Source: Amycolatopsis japonica
GTDB taxonomy: Bacteria; Actinomycetota; Actinomycetes; Mycobacteriales; Pseudonocardiaceae
Assembly (NCBI RefSeq): GCF_000732925.1
Contig: NZ_CP008953.1
Span: forward strand, 5,084,001-5,148,000
DNA: 64,000 bases
Reading direction: 5' to 3'
Below, piece by piece: positions 24,228 through 33,539 of this stretch. The translations under genes were made by a program, and so were the position numbers. The notes beneath the pieces are model-generated. The model ran no database searches. It saw only the letters and a list, made by a program, of their open reading frames with translations, and was not told the DNA's origin. Within the stretch, counting starts at the first letter, position 1. Each line of letters begins with the position of its first letter.

Positions 24228-26510
24228 GTGACCGAGAATTCCGGTTCGGCCAGATCCGGGGAGACCGGGAAAGCACGCGCGGAACCGAGGCCGGTTTCGA
24301 CGGCCGCGTCGACGTTCGGCCGCGCCTTGCGGCAACGCCGTCAGGCCCGCGGGCTGGCGTTACGCGAGCTTCAGAAACTCGCCTATGTCGACAAAAGTCT
24401 GATCAGCCGGGTCGAACGCGGCCTCACCCCGCCGAGCGCGGAATTCGCCGAAGCCTGCGATCGCGCGCTCGGCGCGGACGGAACCCTGATCGTGCTCGCC
24501 GAGGCCGCCCGCGCGGAACCGTATGTGCATCTTCCCCCACCGCCTGATCATTTCGTCGGCCGCGAAGACCAGTTGGCGCTGCTGGACGAAAAAGTGTTCA
24601 CCGAAACGGCGAAAGTGGTCTTCGTCGCCGGTCCGCCCGGGGTCGGGAAGACCGCGCTCGTGCTGAATTGGGCGAACCGGCGCCAAGAAGAGTTCGATTG
24701 CGTCCTCTGGTCGGATCTGCGCGGCTATGCGGCGGGGTCGCCCGCGCAACCCGCCGACATCCTCGACGACCTCTTGCGCTGCGTCGGCGTCCGCCCCGAC
24801 CGGGTCCCCGCCGAGGAGCACATGCGGCTCGCGCTCCTGCGCGGCCTGTTGCGCGGCCAGCGCACCCTTGTCGTACTGGACAACGCCCTCGACTCGCCCC
24901 AGGTGCGTCCGGTGCTGCCCGGTACCCCGGACACCACCGTGCTGATCACCAGCAGGCGACGGCTGTCCGGGCTGGTCGTCGGCAGCGGCGCGGTCCAGGT
25001 TTCCTTGGAGCCACTGCGAGAACTCGAAGCGACCCGGCTCATGGCCGACCTCATCGGCGACGAACGCGCGGCGGGTGATCCCGAAGGCGTCGGCAGGCTC
25101 GTCCGGCTGTGCGCGGCATTGCCGCTCGCGGTGAACATCGCCGCCGAACGGGTCGCCACCCATCCCCATCAGAGCGTCGGCGACCTCGCCCGCGAACTCG
25201 TCGCCGAGGGACGGCGGCTGGAACTGCTCGCGGTCGACGACGACACCGTCGGGGTCAGGGCCGCCTTCAGCTGGTCGTATCGCGCGCTGGAGGCGGACAC
25301 CGCCCGGATGTTCCGGCTGCTCGGTCTCCATCCCGGCCCGCGTTTCACCGCGGGTGCGGCGGCCGCGCTCGCCGGGCTGCCCGGGCACGACGCGCGACAG
25401 CTGCTCGACCGGCTCGTGCAGGCGCATCTCGTCCAGCAGGTCGGCGCCGAGTACTACCGGTTCCACGATCTGCTCCGCGTGTACGCCGCCGAAGAGGCCA
25501 ACGCCGAGCGATGGCGGGACGAGCGGCAGGCGGCGGTCTCCCGGCTGACCCACTGGTATCTGTACGCGGCCAACGCCGCGAGCTGGACGCTGACCCCGGC
25601 GCGCGACCACCACATCGATCTGGGTCCCGCGCCCGACGGTGTCGAGCCGCTCCGGTTCGCCACGTTCGACGAGGCCTACATCTGGTGCGCGTCGGAGATG
25701 CCGAGCATCACCGGTGTCGCCCGGCTGGCACTGGACCACGGGCTGTACGAGGTCGGCTGGCGGCTGCCGGTGGAGTTGTTCGACTACCACCTGCTCGGCC
25801 GGCCGTGGCAGACCTGGATCTCCAGTCACGAGGTGGCGATCGAGTCCGCGAAGGCGGGCAGTGACCTCGGCGGGCTGGCCTGGTCGGCGATCAACCTCGC
25901 CGAGGCGCACCGGCGGCGCGGCGACCTCGACCGCGCGCGCGATCTGTTCGGCCAGGCCGTCGAGATCTCCGAGGAGATCGGCGAGAACCCGAGTCTCGGC
26001 TGGGCGCTGGTCGGGCTCGGCAACATCGCGCACGAACGCGAGGACTACGCCGAAGCAGTCCGGCTCGCCGAGCAGAGCGTGGAGGTGAACGCGCGGATCG
26101 GGTACCAGCTCGGCGAAGCGACCGCGCGCGTCCATCTCGGCCGCGCCTACCGCGACCTCGGCGAACGGGACCTGGCCCTCGATCACGGTCTGCGTGCCTT
26201 CGACGCCTACGCGAAAGACGCCGACCAGCACGGGATGGGTTTCGCGCTGGTGCCGCTCGCCAGGACCTGCCGCCGGTTCGGCGATCTGGACCAGGCGCTC
26301 GGCTACTGCGAGCAGGCGCTGACCGCCTACCGCAACTGCGGCGACGTCTGGGGGCAGGCCGACGCGCTCGACGAACGCGGCTGCGCGCTGGCCGCCCAGG
26401 GGCACACCGACGAGGCCATGGCCGTCTGGCGCGACGCGCTCCAGCTCGTCATGGACCTCGACGACCGGAAGGCGAACGTGCTGCGGGGCCGCCTCGAAGG
26501 CGCCGTCTAG
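24228..26510 (+). CDS. XRE-NB-ARC-TPR transcriptional regulator
   Basis: 760 residues from a GTG with GGAGAAAGG eight bases upstream; an earlier GTG at 24219 overlaps that site. Residues 29-88 are an XRE helix-turn-helix (LRQRRQARGLALRELQKLAYVDKSLISRVERG in parts). An NB-ARC ATPase follows with Walker A GPPGVGKT at 135-142 and VLITSRRRL; the rest is a long TPR array (LAEAHRRRGDLDRARDLFGQAV, VGLGNIAHEREDYAEAVRLA). This STAND layout is common in regulators of actinomycete specialised metabolism, with the ATPase acting as a switch. It ends in a CTAG shared with the P450 stop. Confidence 0.92.
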   Translation: MTENSGSARSGETGKARAEPRPVSTAASTFGRALRQRRQARGLALRELQKLAYVDKSLISRVERGLTPPSAEFAEACDRALGADGTLIVLAEAARAEPYVHLPPPPDHFVGREDQLALLDEKVFTETAKVVFVAGPPGVGKTALVLNWANRRQEEFDCVLWSDLRGYAAGSPAQPADILDDLLRCVGVRPDRVPAEEHMRLALLRGLLRGQRTLVVLDNALDSPQVRPVLPGTPDTTVLITSRRRLSGLVVGSGAVQVSLEPLRELEATRLMADLIGDERAAGDPEGVGRLVRLCAALPLAVNIAAERVATHPHQSVGDLARELVAEGRRLELLAVDDDTVGVRAAFSWSYRALEADTARMFRLLGLHPGPRFTAGAAAALAGLPGHDARQLLDRLVQAHLVQQVGAEYYRFHDLLRVYAAEEANAERWRDERQAAVSRLTHWYLYAANAASWTLTPARDHHIDLGPAPDGVEPLRFATFDEAYIWCASEMPSITGVARLALDHGLYEVGWRLPVELFDYHLLGRPWQTWISSHEVAIESAKAGSDLGGLAWSAINLAEAHRRRGDLDRARDLFGQAVEISEEIGENPSLGWALVGLGNIAHEREDYAEAVRLAEQSVEVNARIGYQLGEATARVHLGRAYRDLGERDLALDHGLRAFDAYAKDADQHGMGFALVPLARTCRRFGDLDQALGYCEQALTAYRNCGDVWGQADALDERGCALAAQGHTDEAMAVWRDALQLVMDLDDRKANVLRGRLEGAV

Positions 26511-27739
26511 AGCTTCACCGGCAGGTTGTGCAGACCGCGCGTGATCGCGCTCGGCCACCACACGAGCCGGTCCTCCGGCACGGTCAGCGTCATCGACGGC
26601 GCGCGGTCGAACAACGTCTCCAGTGCCGCGGACGCCTGCATCCGCGCGAGCGCGGCGCCGATGCAGATATGCGGTCCGACACCGAAGGCGACGTGCCGCA
26701 CCGGCCGCTCGCCGGGGCGGAAGGCGAGCGGTTCGGGGTGCACTTCCGGATCGCGATTGGCCGCCAGCAACGACAACAGGATCGGATCGCCCGCCTCCAT
26801 CCGCTGCCCGGCGAGCTCCATCGGTTCGGTGACGAACCGCCAGCTCGTGTTCTGCAGCGGGGTGTCGCGGCGCAGCACCTCTTCGATGACGAGCGTCAGA
26901 TGCGCACCGTCGGCGCGGGCGCGGGCCGCCTCCTCCGGATGCGTGATGAGGGTCAGCGCGGTGGACGCGATGAGACTGATCGTCGTCTCGTGCCCGGCGA
27001 TCAGGGAGAGGAACGCCGTCGCGGCGACCTCGTCGTCGGTCAGTTTCCCGGCCGCCTCCTGGGTGAGCAGATCGCTGATCAGGTCCGCCCCCGGTTCCGC
27101 GCGTTTGCGGGCGACGACGTCGGCGAGCAGCGCGTCCAGGTCGTCGGTCGCCTTGAGCATCGACGCCATGTCCGTCACGTCGCCCGCGGCGACCACCAGC
27201 GCGGGCGGGCGGACCTCGTCGAGCAGGCCTTCCGGGATGCCGATCAGCTCGCAGATCGACCGGATTCCCAAGGGGTACGCGAAATCCTCGACGAGGTCGC
27301 CTTCACCGCGGTCCAGGATCGGGTCGAGCAGTTCGTTCGCGAGCCGATGCGTGCGGTCGCGCATATGCTGCAGCCGCCGCGGGCCGAACGCCCCGGCGCA
27401 GGCCTTGCGCAGCCGCGCGTGTTCCTCGCCTTCGACGTTGTTCATATGCCCGATGAGCGTCGGCCGGTGGTCGGCGGGCAGCCCGAGGTTGGCCTTGCGC
27501 CAGTGCTCCGCGGCGACGGACGGGCATTTGGACAGCCGGGGGTCGGCCATCGCGGAAACGACGTCCGCGTGCCGGGTCAGCAACCAGGTCCAGGTGTCGC
27601 CGGGGAGCGGGAGCCGGAACGCCGGCGCGTTGCTCCGAAGCCATTCGTAGGCGGGCGAGGGGTTCCTGTCGAAGTCCGGGCCGAACATCACGGGGACCGC
27701 GGCGGCATCGTATGCGGCGTCAGGCATACGAGCCACCAT
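26507..27739 (-). CDS. Cytochrome P450
   Basis: 410 residues with all canonical elements: I helix LIAGHETTISL, ExxR in EEVLRRDTP, heme loop VAFGVGPHICIGAALAR. The protein resembles soluble bacterial CYP107/CYP105-type enzymes that oxidise polyketides or xenobiotics with ferredoxin. No redox partner lies beside it. It is convergent with the XRE-NB-ARC regulator and divergent from the GGDEF gene by 118 bases. The ATG giving MVARMPDAAYDAA was used. Confidence 0.94.
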   Translation of the reverse strand: MVARMPDAAYDAAAVPVMFGPDFDRNPSPAYEWLRSNAPAFRLPLPGDTWTWLLTRHADVVSAMADPRLSKCPSVAAEHWRKANLGLPADHRPTLIGHMNNVEGEEHARLRKACAGAFGPRRLQHMRDRTHRLANELLDPILDRGEGDLVEDFAYPLGIRSICELIGIPEGLLDEVRPPALVVAAGDVTDMASMLKATDDLDALLADVVARKRAEPGADLISDLLTQEAAGKLTDDEVAATAFLSLIAGHETTISLIASTALTLITHPEEAARARADGAHLTLVIEEVLRRDTPLQNTSWRFVTEPMELAGQRMEAGDPILLSLLAANRDPEVHPEPLAFRPGERPVRHVAFGVGPHICIGAALARMQASAALETLFDRAPSMTLTVPEDRLVWWPSAITRGLHNLPVKL

Positions 27740-27815
27740 GCCAGCCGCCGGCGGAATCGCGTCCGGCGAACGCGGGTATCGGGCTGTCTCACGCGATCGT
27801 CAACGCGGTCCCCCT

Positions 27816-27834
27816 GTCACCCCCTTGTGGTGAC
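27816..27834. promoter_or_regulatory. Inverted repeat between P450 and GGDEF genes
   Basis: GTCACC and GGTGAC with a seven-base spacer lie in the divergent space, 24 bases before the GGDEF start. A regulatory site is plausible; the binding protein is unknown. Confidence 0.4.
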
Positions 27835-27857
27835 CCAGCAAGATCGAAGCGGGTGCG

Positions 27858-29378
27858 GTGCGTAACGGGTTGGAGGTGACCCTCGTCAGCGAGTTCGGCA
27901 AGCACGACCGTGACGCGGTCTCGGCGCGGCCGCGCGGTTCGCTCCGGGGTTTCGCCGACACCGTCGGCCTCGCCTCCGCCCGCGTCTGGCGGCTGCGTGG
28001 CCGCGCCTGGAACACCCTGCGCCATCCGGCGGGGTGGGAGCTGTGGCGCCTGCCGCCCGCGGCGGTCTTCTGGATGCTCGGCACCGAGATCGCGGTCGCG
28101 TTCTGGGCCTTGAAATCGCAAGTCGGTGCTTCCCTCACGACGACGGATCTCGTCCGCTTCGGCGTGATCGCGGGCTGCACGATCTGGTACCTCGTCCAGA
28201 CGCAGCATCCGGAGGAGCAGCGCCGGGCCGACGACCGGCGCGGTGAGCACATCGACCAGACCGCCGTCTGGCTGGGCGGCGCGGCCGTCCTGCTGCCGCC
28301 CACGTTGTCGCTCGCGCTGCTGCTGATGGTGCGCGTGCAGCGCTACTCCATCGCGCACAAGGCGATGACGACGTTCCTCTTCACCACCGCCGCGCACGCC
28401 GCCTCCATCCTGGGCGTGCACACGATCACCCGGCTGACGTCACTGCACGGCTGGCTCGAATCGGGCACGCTTCCCCAGCGGCCCGGCGACATCGCGGTCG
28501 CCGCCGTCGCGCTGCTGGGCGCCGCGCTCTGGTATTTCGCGTCGCAGACGCTGTTGATCAGCATCGCGCGCGGTCTGGCGTGGGGCGGCTGGCGGCGGCA
28601 GAAGCTGATCGGCAGCTGGGCCGACAACGCGGACTTCGTCTACGCGCTGCAACTCGCCGCGTGCACGACCATCCTCGGCGCGGTCAACATCGCGCTGGTG
28701 CCACTGGTGATGATCGGGATCGCGCTGCGCTCGACCCGGCTGTCGCAGGCACTGGCGGACACGATCGCGCGCAGCCAGCGCGACCGGAAGACCGGACTGC
28801 TGACCGAAGACTCCTTCCACGCACCCGCCGCGCTCCGGCTGCTCGAAGACCAGACCGGGCGGCGCCCGACGGCGTTCCTGATGCTGGATCTCGACCACTT
28901 CAAGCAGTGGAACGACAAGTACGGGCATTCCGGCGGTGACATCGTGCTCGGCTGTGTCAGTGCCGTGCTGCGGCAGAACACCCGCTCCACGGACGTCGTC
29001 GGGCGGTGGGGCGGCGAGGAGTTCTCGGTGCTGCTGCCGGACACCACCCGCGAGGAGGCGATGCGGATCGCCGAGCGGATCCGGGCGGCCGTCGCGAAGA
29101 CCGCGATCACCGGCTTGACCGAACTCGCCAGCGGGCACGCCACCAACGAACCCCGCGCGGTGGGGCCGATCCACGGCTGCACCGTGTCGATCGGCGTCGG
29201 GCTGTCGCCGGAGCACTCGACGGACTACGGCGAGCTCTTCCGCGCCGCGGACGCGGCCATGTACCAAGCGAAACGGAGCGGGCGGAACCGCGTGGTCGTG
29301 GCACCCTCCGCGGTTCCGCCTTCGCCCCGGACGCCGACGTCACCCCTGAGCCGGGCCGGCGACGCGCGCCGCGATTGA
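27858..29378 (+). CDS. Membrane-bound GGDEF diguanylate cyclase
   Basis: 506 residues. About seven hydrophobic segments occupy residues 75-300 (TTTDLVRFGVIAGCTIWYLV among them), then a GGDEF domain with LDLDHFKQWNDKYGHSGGD and the intact active loop RWGGEEFSVLLP near residue 386. It should make cyclic di-GMP from GTP at the membrane; c-di-GMP controls development in actinomycetes. The membrane part is homologous in style to the GGDEF protein at 41.4 kb. The GTG at 27858 is the longest start; a GTG near 27876 is possible. Three hairpins follow the gene. Confidence 0.93.
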   Translation: MRNGLEVTLVSEFGKHDRDAVSARPRGSLRGFADTVGLASARVWRLRGRAWNTLRHPAGWELWRLPPAAVFWMLGTEIAVAFWALKSQVGASLTTTDLVRFGVIAGCTIWYLVQTQHPEEQRRADDRRGEHIDQTAVWLGGAAVLLPPTLSLALLLMVRVQRYSIAHKAMTTFLFTTAAHAASILGVHTITRLTSLHGWLESGTLPQRPGDIAVAAVALLGAALWYFASQTLLISIARGLAWGGWRRQKLIGSWADNADFVYALQLAACTTILGAVNIALVPLVMIGIALRSTRLSQALADTIARSQRDRKTGLLTEDSFHAPAALRLLEDQTGRRPTAFLMLDLDHFKQWNDKYGHSGGDIVLGCVSAVLRQNTRSTDVVGRWGGEEFSVLLPDTTREEAMRIAERIRAAVAKTAITGLTELASGHATNEPRAVGPIHGCTVSIGVGLSPEHSTDYGELFRAADAAMYQAKRSGRNRVVVAPSAVPPSPRTPTSPLSRAGDARRD

Positions 29379-29435
29379 CGCGTTTAGTCCTCTGAATGCG
29401 TTCACCGAGCGAGGCCGGTCCTTTGCTCAAGGCGC

Positions 29436-29504
29436 GCGTGCATGTCGCGAAAGCCACTTTCGGGACACCAGACGTCGCGAAAGTGGCTTTCGCGACATGC
29501 ACGC
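29436..29504. repeat. 27-bp hairpin made of nested palindromes
   Basis: Arms 29436-29462 and 29478-29504 are perfect complements. Each arm contains CGAAAG-NNN-CTTTCG and is thus itself a palindrome, so hairpin and cruciform forms compete. It lies 57 bases after the GGDEF stop. Confidence 0.75.
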
Positions 29505-29547
29505 CACTCCCCCCGGGCCAGCCGACCAGTCCTGGCCGCGACCTGAC

Positions 29548-29600
29548 GTTGCGAAAGCCACTTTCGCAACGTTGAAGGTTGCGAAAGTGGCTTTCGCAAC
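29548..29600. repeat. Paired 23-base palindromes
   Basis: GTTGCGAAAG-CCA-CTTTCGCAAC (29548-29570) and GTTGCGAAAG-TGG-CTTTCGCAAC (29578-29600) are each palindromes and are also the reverse complement of one another. The core equals that of the hairpin at 29436-29504. Confidence 0.75.
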
Positions 29601-29623
29601 ACACCACGCGTAGCGAAGCACCG

Positions 29624-29662
29624 ATGTCACGTACGGGACCCGAACGGTCCCATACGTGACAT
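29624..29662. terminator. 17-bp hairpin near the PAP2 stop
   Basis: ATGTCACGTACGGGACC (29624-29640) pairs with 29646-29662 at 16 of 17 positions with a five-base loop. It is 27 bases from the stop of the minus-strand PAP2 gene and suits termination of that gene. Confidence 0.65.
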
Positions 29663-29689
29663 TCCGGAGCGCCTCCGAAAACCCGAGCG

Positions 29690-30637
29690 TCAGCGCCGGG
29701 TCACGAGGCGGGTCTCGAGCAGGTCGTCGACCACCCGCGTCTCCACGCCGGTCCGCCGTTCGAACGCGGACCCGCTCAGCGGCCACAGCGCGACCAGCAC
29801 GACACCCACCGCGGACAGCGCGGCCAGCACCAGCGCGGCGACGAACTGGGCGGCGCCGTCGGTCGCCGTGCTCAGCACCGCGAAGCCGATCAGGACGATG
29901 CCGGTCGGCAGGACGGCGGCCAGCGCCACCAGGAAGGCGGGCGTGCGGCGCAGGTCGCGACGGCGGGTGGTCAGCCAGGCGGCGAGCAGGCAGGCGAACG
30001 ACGCCCCGAGCAGGCAGGCGCCCGCCGTGTCGCTGAGCCGGTGCCAGCCCAGCGCGATGGTCGACGACGCGACCCAGGCGACGGCGACGCCGCCGATCCC
30101 GATGATCGCCGGACGGAACCGTTGGGGCAGCACGAAAGCGAGCGCCATCAGGATGGCCATGGCGGCACTGACGTGGCCGCTGGGGAAGCTGTTGTGCCCC
30201 GGCCCGCGGCCGCCGTCGGGCAGTTCGGGCCGGACGAGGACGTAGAGCTTGAGCAGTTGCGCGGCGACGAGCGGGAGCACGAGGACGCTCAGCGCGGGGA
30301 TCAGGAGACCGGGTTTGCGCCGGAGCAGCGCCAGGACGACGAGCCCGATCCCGGCGGCGCCGATCACCAGCACCATGTCCTGGTCGCGCAGCGGTCCCGC
30401 CCAGTCCATTGTGGACCACTGACCGGACTGCGCGCTCCGGACGACGCCGTTCTCCGCGAGCTGCCCGGCCGACGTGTGCACGAACAGCACGTAGGTCACG
30501 ACGAACGCGGCGGCCAGTCCCAGTCCGGTGGCGAGCTGGAACACGGCCCTGGACAGGGTCCGCCTGGTCTCGGCGTGCCGTCCCGGCAGCGGACGGCGGG
30601 CGGGGGTCGGCTTCGCTTCGTGGATGAGTAGGGCCAT
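29690..30637 (-). CDS. PAP2 family phosphatase
   Basis: 315 residues from MALLIHEAKP. The three phosphatase motifs are visible: KLYVLVRP (Lys130, Arg136-Pro137), PSGH at 152-155, and STIALGWHRLSD with His199 and Asp203; the Arg that usually follows the Ser of motif three is Thr here. Several membrane helices surround them. Such enzymes dephosphorylate lipid phosphates such as undecaprenyl pyrophosphate or phosphatidate outside the membrane. It is divergent from the response-regulator operon. Confidence 0.9.
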   Translation of the reverse strand: MALLIHEAKPTPARRPLPGRHAETRRTLSRAVFQLATGLGLAAAFVVTYVLFVHTSAGQLAENGVVRSAQSGQWSTMDWAGPLRDQDMVLVIGAAGIGLVVLALLRRKPGLLIPALSVLVLPLVAAQLLKLYVLVRPELPDGGRGPGHNSFPSGHVSAAMAILMALAFVLPQRFRPAIIGIGGVAVAWVASSTIALGWHRLSDTAGACLLGASFACLLAAWLTTRRRDLRRTPAFLVALAAVLPTGIVLIGFAVLSTATDGAAQFVAALVLAALSAVGVVLVALWPLSGSAFERRTGVETRVVDDLLETRLVTRR

Positions 30638-30747
30638 GGGTCCCACTGTCCCCACGCCGTTTCGCCGTGAGGTCCGGACAATGTCATGGTTCTGCTACAA
30701 GATCGAGCCGAGTCGCACACGCGCGGAGACATCCGAATAATGGCGGC

Positions 30748-31440
30748 GTGGCAAGTGTCCTTGTGATCGAAGACGACGCGTCCGTGCGGGAGGGGCTGGA
30801 ACTCGCGCTGCGACGGCAGGCGCACACCGTGTACACCGCCGAGAGCGGCGAGCTCGGGCTGGAGAAACTGCGGGTGTTCCAGCCCGACATCGTCGTACTG
30901 GACCTGATGCTCCCCGGCATCGACGGCTTCGAGACCTGCCGCCGCATCCGCTCGGCGGGCGAGGTGCCGATCATCATGCTCACCGCCCGCAGCGACGACT
31001 TCGACATCGTGGCCGGGCTGGAGGCGGGTGCCGACGACTACGTCACCAAGCCGATCGAGCCCCGCGTGCTCGACGCCCGGATCCGGGCGGTGCTGCGGCG
31101 GGCGGTGAGCGAGAAGCCCGCGAGCGACGCAGCCGCCGCCGGGGAACGGCACGGCGGCCTGGTCATCGACCGGGCCGGGCTGGTGGTCACGAAGAACGGA
31201 GAGCCGGTCTCGCTGACGCCGACCGAACTGAAGCTGCTGCTGGAGCTGTCGCGCACGCCCGGCCAGGTCTACAGCCGCCAGCAGATCCTCTCCGCCGTCT
31301 GGGATCACGACTACCTCGGCGACTCCCGGCTGGTCGACGCCTGTGTCCAGCGGCTGCGCGCGAAGATCGAAGACGTCCCCGCGAAACCCGAACACGTCCA
31401 GACCGTCCGCGGCTTCGGGTACCGGTTCGGCCGTTCATGA
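30748..31440 (+). CDS. OmpR/PhoB-type response regulator
   Basis: 230 residues from GTG at 30748. The receiver has the acidic pocket IEDD, phospho-acceptor Asp near residue 52 (VVLDLMLPG), TARSDDF and the KP pair in VTKPIEPRV. The winged helix (LTPTELKLLLELSRTPGQVYSRQQIL, DSRLVDACVQRLRAKIED) is standard. It overlaps the sensor kinase start by four bases (ATGA). Architecture and neighbours recall CseB/CseC envelope-stress systems, but the symbol is not certain. Confidence 0.94.
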   Translation: MASVLVIEDDASVREGLELALRRQAHTVYTAESGELGLEKLRVFQPDIVVLDLMLPGIDGFETCRRIRSAGEVPIIMLTARSDDFDIVAGLEAGADDYVTKPIEPRVLDARIRAVLRRAVSEKPASDAAAAGERHGGLVIDRAGLVVTKNGEPVSLTPTELKLLLELSRTPGQVYSRQQILSAVWDHDYLGDSRLVDACVQRLRAKIEDVPAKPEHVQTVRGFGYRFGRS

Positions 31441-32849
31441 GGTGGCTTTCCGGGCTGCGGCCCCGGCTCATCCTGGCGTTCGCGGCGATGACGATCATCG
31501 GGGCGGCGGCCGCGGCGGGGGCCAGTTACGTCTCGGCCCGGAACGCGATCCTCGAGGCGGTGCAGGACGCGGCGATGAACCAGCTGAAGGACCGGGTCGC
31601 CGCCTACGGCCGCCCGCTGTCCACGCCGCCGACCCAGGAGCAGCTCAACGATTTCGCCGGCAGCCTGCGGTTGAACGCCGTCGCGGTCTACAGCGACCTG
31701 CGATCGGCCAACGGCCCGGATCTCGCCACGTTCTCCCCCGAGTTGCGCCAGACCGTCGCGAACGACTTCCGCATCCAGTTCCAGCGCGTCGACCGCGGAA
31801 GCATTCCGGAACTGCTGGTCGGGCTGCCGGTGCTGGCCAGGCAGCCCGACGGGGCGATGAGGAACAGCGGCGTCGAGGTGTACTCGCTCACCTCGCTCGT
31901 GCAACAGCAACAGGCCATCGACGAACTCGCGAAATCCGCCTGGCAGACGGCCGCGCTGGTCCTCCCGCTGGCCGCGGCGCTCGCCCTGCTCGCGGCGAGG
32001 CAGGTGCTCCGGCCGGTCCGGGCGCTCAACACCGCCGCCGCCCAGCTCGGCGAAGGCAGGCTCGACGTCCGGCTGCCCGCCAAAGGGTCCGACGAACTGG
32101 CCGAACTGGTCACGACCTTCAACAACACCGCCGCCGAACTGGAGCGCACGGTCGGTGAGCTGAGAGCCATGGAGGCCGACGCCCGCCGGTTCGTGGCCGA
32201 CGTCTCGCACGAACTCCGCACCCCGCTCGCGGCGATGAACGCGGTCACCGACGTGCTCGACGAGGACGCGGAGGCGCTGCCGCCGGACACCGCCGTCGCG
32301 GCGCGGCTGGTCTCCGGCGAGACCCGGAGGCTGACGCGGCTGGTGCAGGACCTGGTCGAGATCTCCCGGTTCGACGCCGGCCGCGCCGAACTCGTGCTCG
32401 ACGAATGGGATCTCGCGACGGCGATCCGGGACAGCCTCGACGCCCGAGGCTGGCGCGACGGCGAAGACCTGGTCACCGACCTGCCGGAGGGCGTTCTCGC
32501 CCGCGTGGACCGGCGGCGGCTCGACCTGATCGTGGCCAACCTCGTCGGCAACGCCTTCCGGCACGGCGCGGCCCCGGTCCAGGTCCGGCTGCGCGCCGAC
32601 GGCGACGGCGTCACCCTGGCGGTCGAGGACCGCGGGCCCGGGATCGATCCGCAGGTCCTGCCGCATGTGTTCGACCGGTTCACCAAGGCCGACACCGCCC
32701 GCGCCCGGTCCGAGGGCAGCGGGCTGGGCCTGGCGATCGCGCTGGAGAACGCCCGCCTGCACGGCGGCGACATCACCGCGGCCGACACCGGGCACGGTGC
32801 CCGGTTCGTGCTGCGCCTGCCGCACCTGCCCGAAGGAGGGACGCGATGA
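31437..32849 (+). CDS. HAMP-domain sensor histidine kinase
   Basis: 470 residues. One membrane helix near 10-34, an extracytoplasmic sensor of about 125 residues, a second helix near 165-182, then HAMP (RQVLRPVRALNTAAAQLGEG), the H box VSHELRTPLAA with His near 258, and the ATPase boxes NLVGNAFRHG, EDRGPGI and GSGLGLAIALENA. It should phosphorylate the response regulator encoded just before it. It overlaps the lipoprotein gene by four bases, so the three proteins are made together. Confidence 0.95.
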   Translation: MRWLSGLRPRLILAFAAMTIIGAAAAAGASYVSARNAILEAVQDAAMNQLKDRVAAYGRPLSTPPTQEQLNDFAGSLRLNAVAVYSDLRSANGPDLATFSPELRQTVANDFRIQFQRVDRGSIPELLVGLPVLARQPDGAMRNSGVEVYSLTSLVQQQQAIDELAKSAWQTAALVLPLAAALALLAARQVLRPVRALNTAAAQLGEGRLDVRLPAKGSDELAELVTTFNNTAAELERTVGELRAMEADARRFVADVSHELRTPLAAMNAVTDVLDEDAEALPPDTAVAARLVSGETRRLTRLVQDLVEISRFDAGRAELVLDEWDLATAIRDSLDARGWRDGEDLVTDLPEGVLARVDRRRLDLIVANLVGNAFRHGAAPVQVRLRADGDGVTLAVEDRGPGIDPQVLPHVFDRFTKADTARARSEGSGLGLAIALENARLHGGDITAADTGHGARFVLRLPHLPEGGTR

Positions 32850-33343
32850 GGAAGCCTCGCGTACTGCTCGCCTTCGCGGCCGCGACGCTCGTGGCCGCCT
32901 GCGGTGTCCAGCCGACCGGTGTCGTCCCGGCCGGGCCGGGGCCGTCGATCCGCGCCACCACGGGGCCGAACGTCCTCGGCGGTCTGACGCTGTACTTCGT
33001 CTCCGACGGCCGGGTCATCCCGGTGACCCGGCCCACCGAAGGGTTCATCTCCCCCGAGGGCGCGGTCACGCTGCTGCTGCAGGGACCGACGGACCGGGAG
33101 GCCGCGCAAGGACTCACCACGTTCGTCCCGCCGGAGCTGGGCAAGCTCCGGGTCTACCCGGGCGACCCGTCGAGTCTCGCGCTGCCGTACTCGATGCGCA
33201 AATTGTCCGATCAGGCCATCAATCAGCTGGTCTGCACCGTGATCGCGGCCTCCGCGGCCACCGGCCGGGCGCCACAGTCCAAGGGCGTGAACGTGATCTC
33301 GCCGAACGAGGACGTGTACTTCCAATCCTGCCAGCCGAACTGA
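32846..33343 (+). CDS. GerMN-like lipoprotein of the two-component operon
   Basis: 165 residues from ATG at 32846, which overlaps the kinase stop. The signal ends in the lipobox LVAACG, so it is anchored outside the membrane. The mature part contains a GerMN-like stretch (AVTLLLQGPTDREAAQGLTTFVP in parts) as in LpqB. LpqB and CseA are lipoproteins that tune their partner kinases; this one is likely to modulate the kinase upstream. It is far shorter than LpqB. Confidence 0.85.
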   Translation: MRKPRVLLAFAAATLVAACGVQPTGVVPAGPGPSIRATTGPNVLGGLTLYFVSDGRVIPVTRPTEGFISPEGAVTLLLQGPTDREAAQGLTTFVPPELGKLRVYPGDPSSLALPYSMRKLSDQAINQLVCTVIAASAATGRAPQSKGVNVISPNEDVYFQSCQPN

Positions 33344-33539
33344 ATTCGTCACTCACCGTGCTCACATAAAAGCACTTCTCGTATCTGTACGGGCGTGAGC
33401 CTCTTTTGGTTCAACGATCAAGGTAACTGTGGGCGAACACACTCGGGCGTGACATTGCCGTGTCCTTTTCGTAATGTTGCCCGGAGCTCGCGGCCCCCGA
33501 CGCGAGTTCCCGTCCCCGAAGTGGTGAGTGATCAGAGAA

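Noticed and set aside
30748..33343. mtrA-mtrB-lpqB operon
   Set aside because: The kinase is shorter than MtrB and the lipoprotein is 165 residues against nearly 600 for LpqB.
33344..33539. c-di-AMP (ydaO) riboswitch before the secreted cell-wall-type protein
   Set aside because: Such riboswitches often precede actinobacterial cell-wall hydrolases, but the conserved pseudoknot sequences were not found here.
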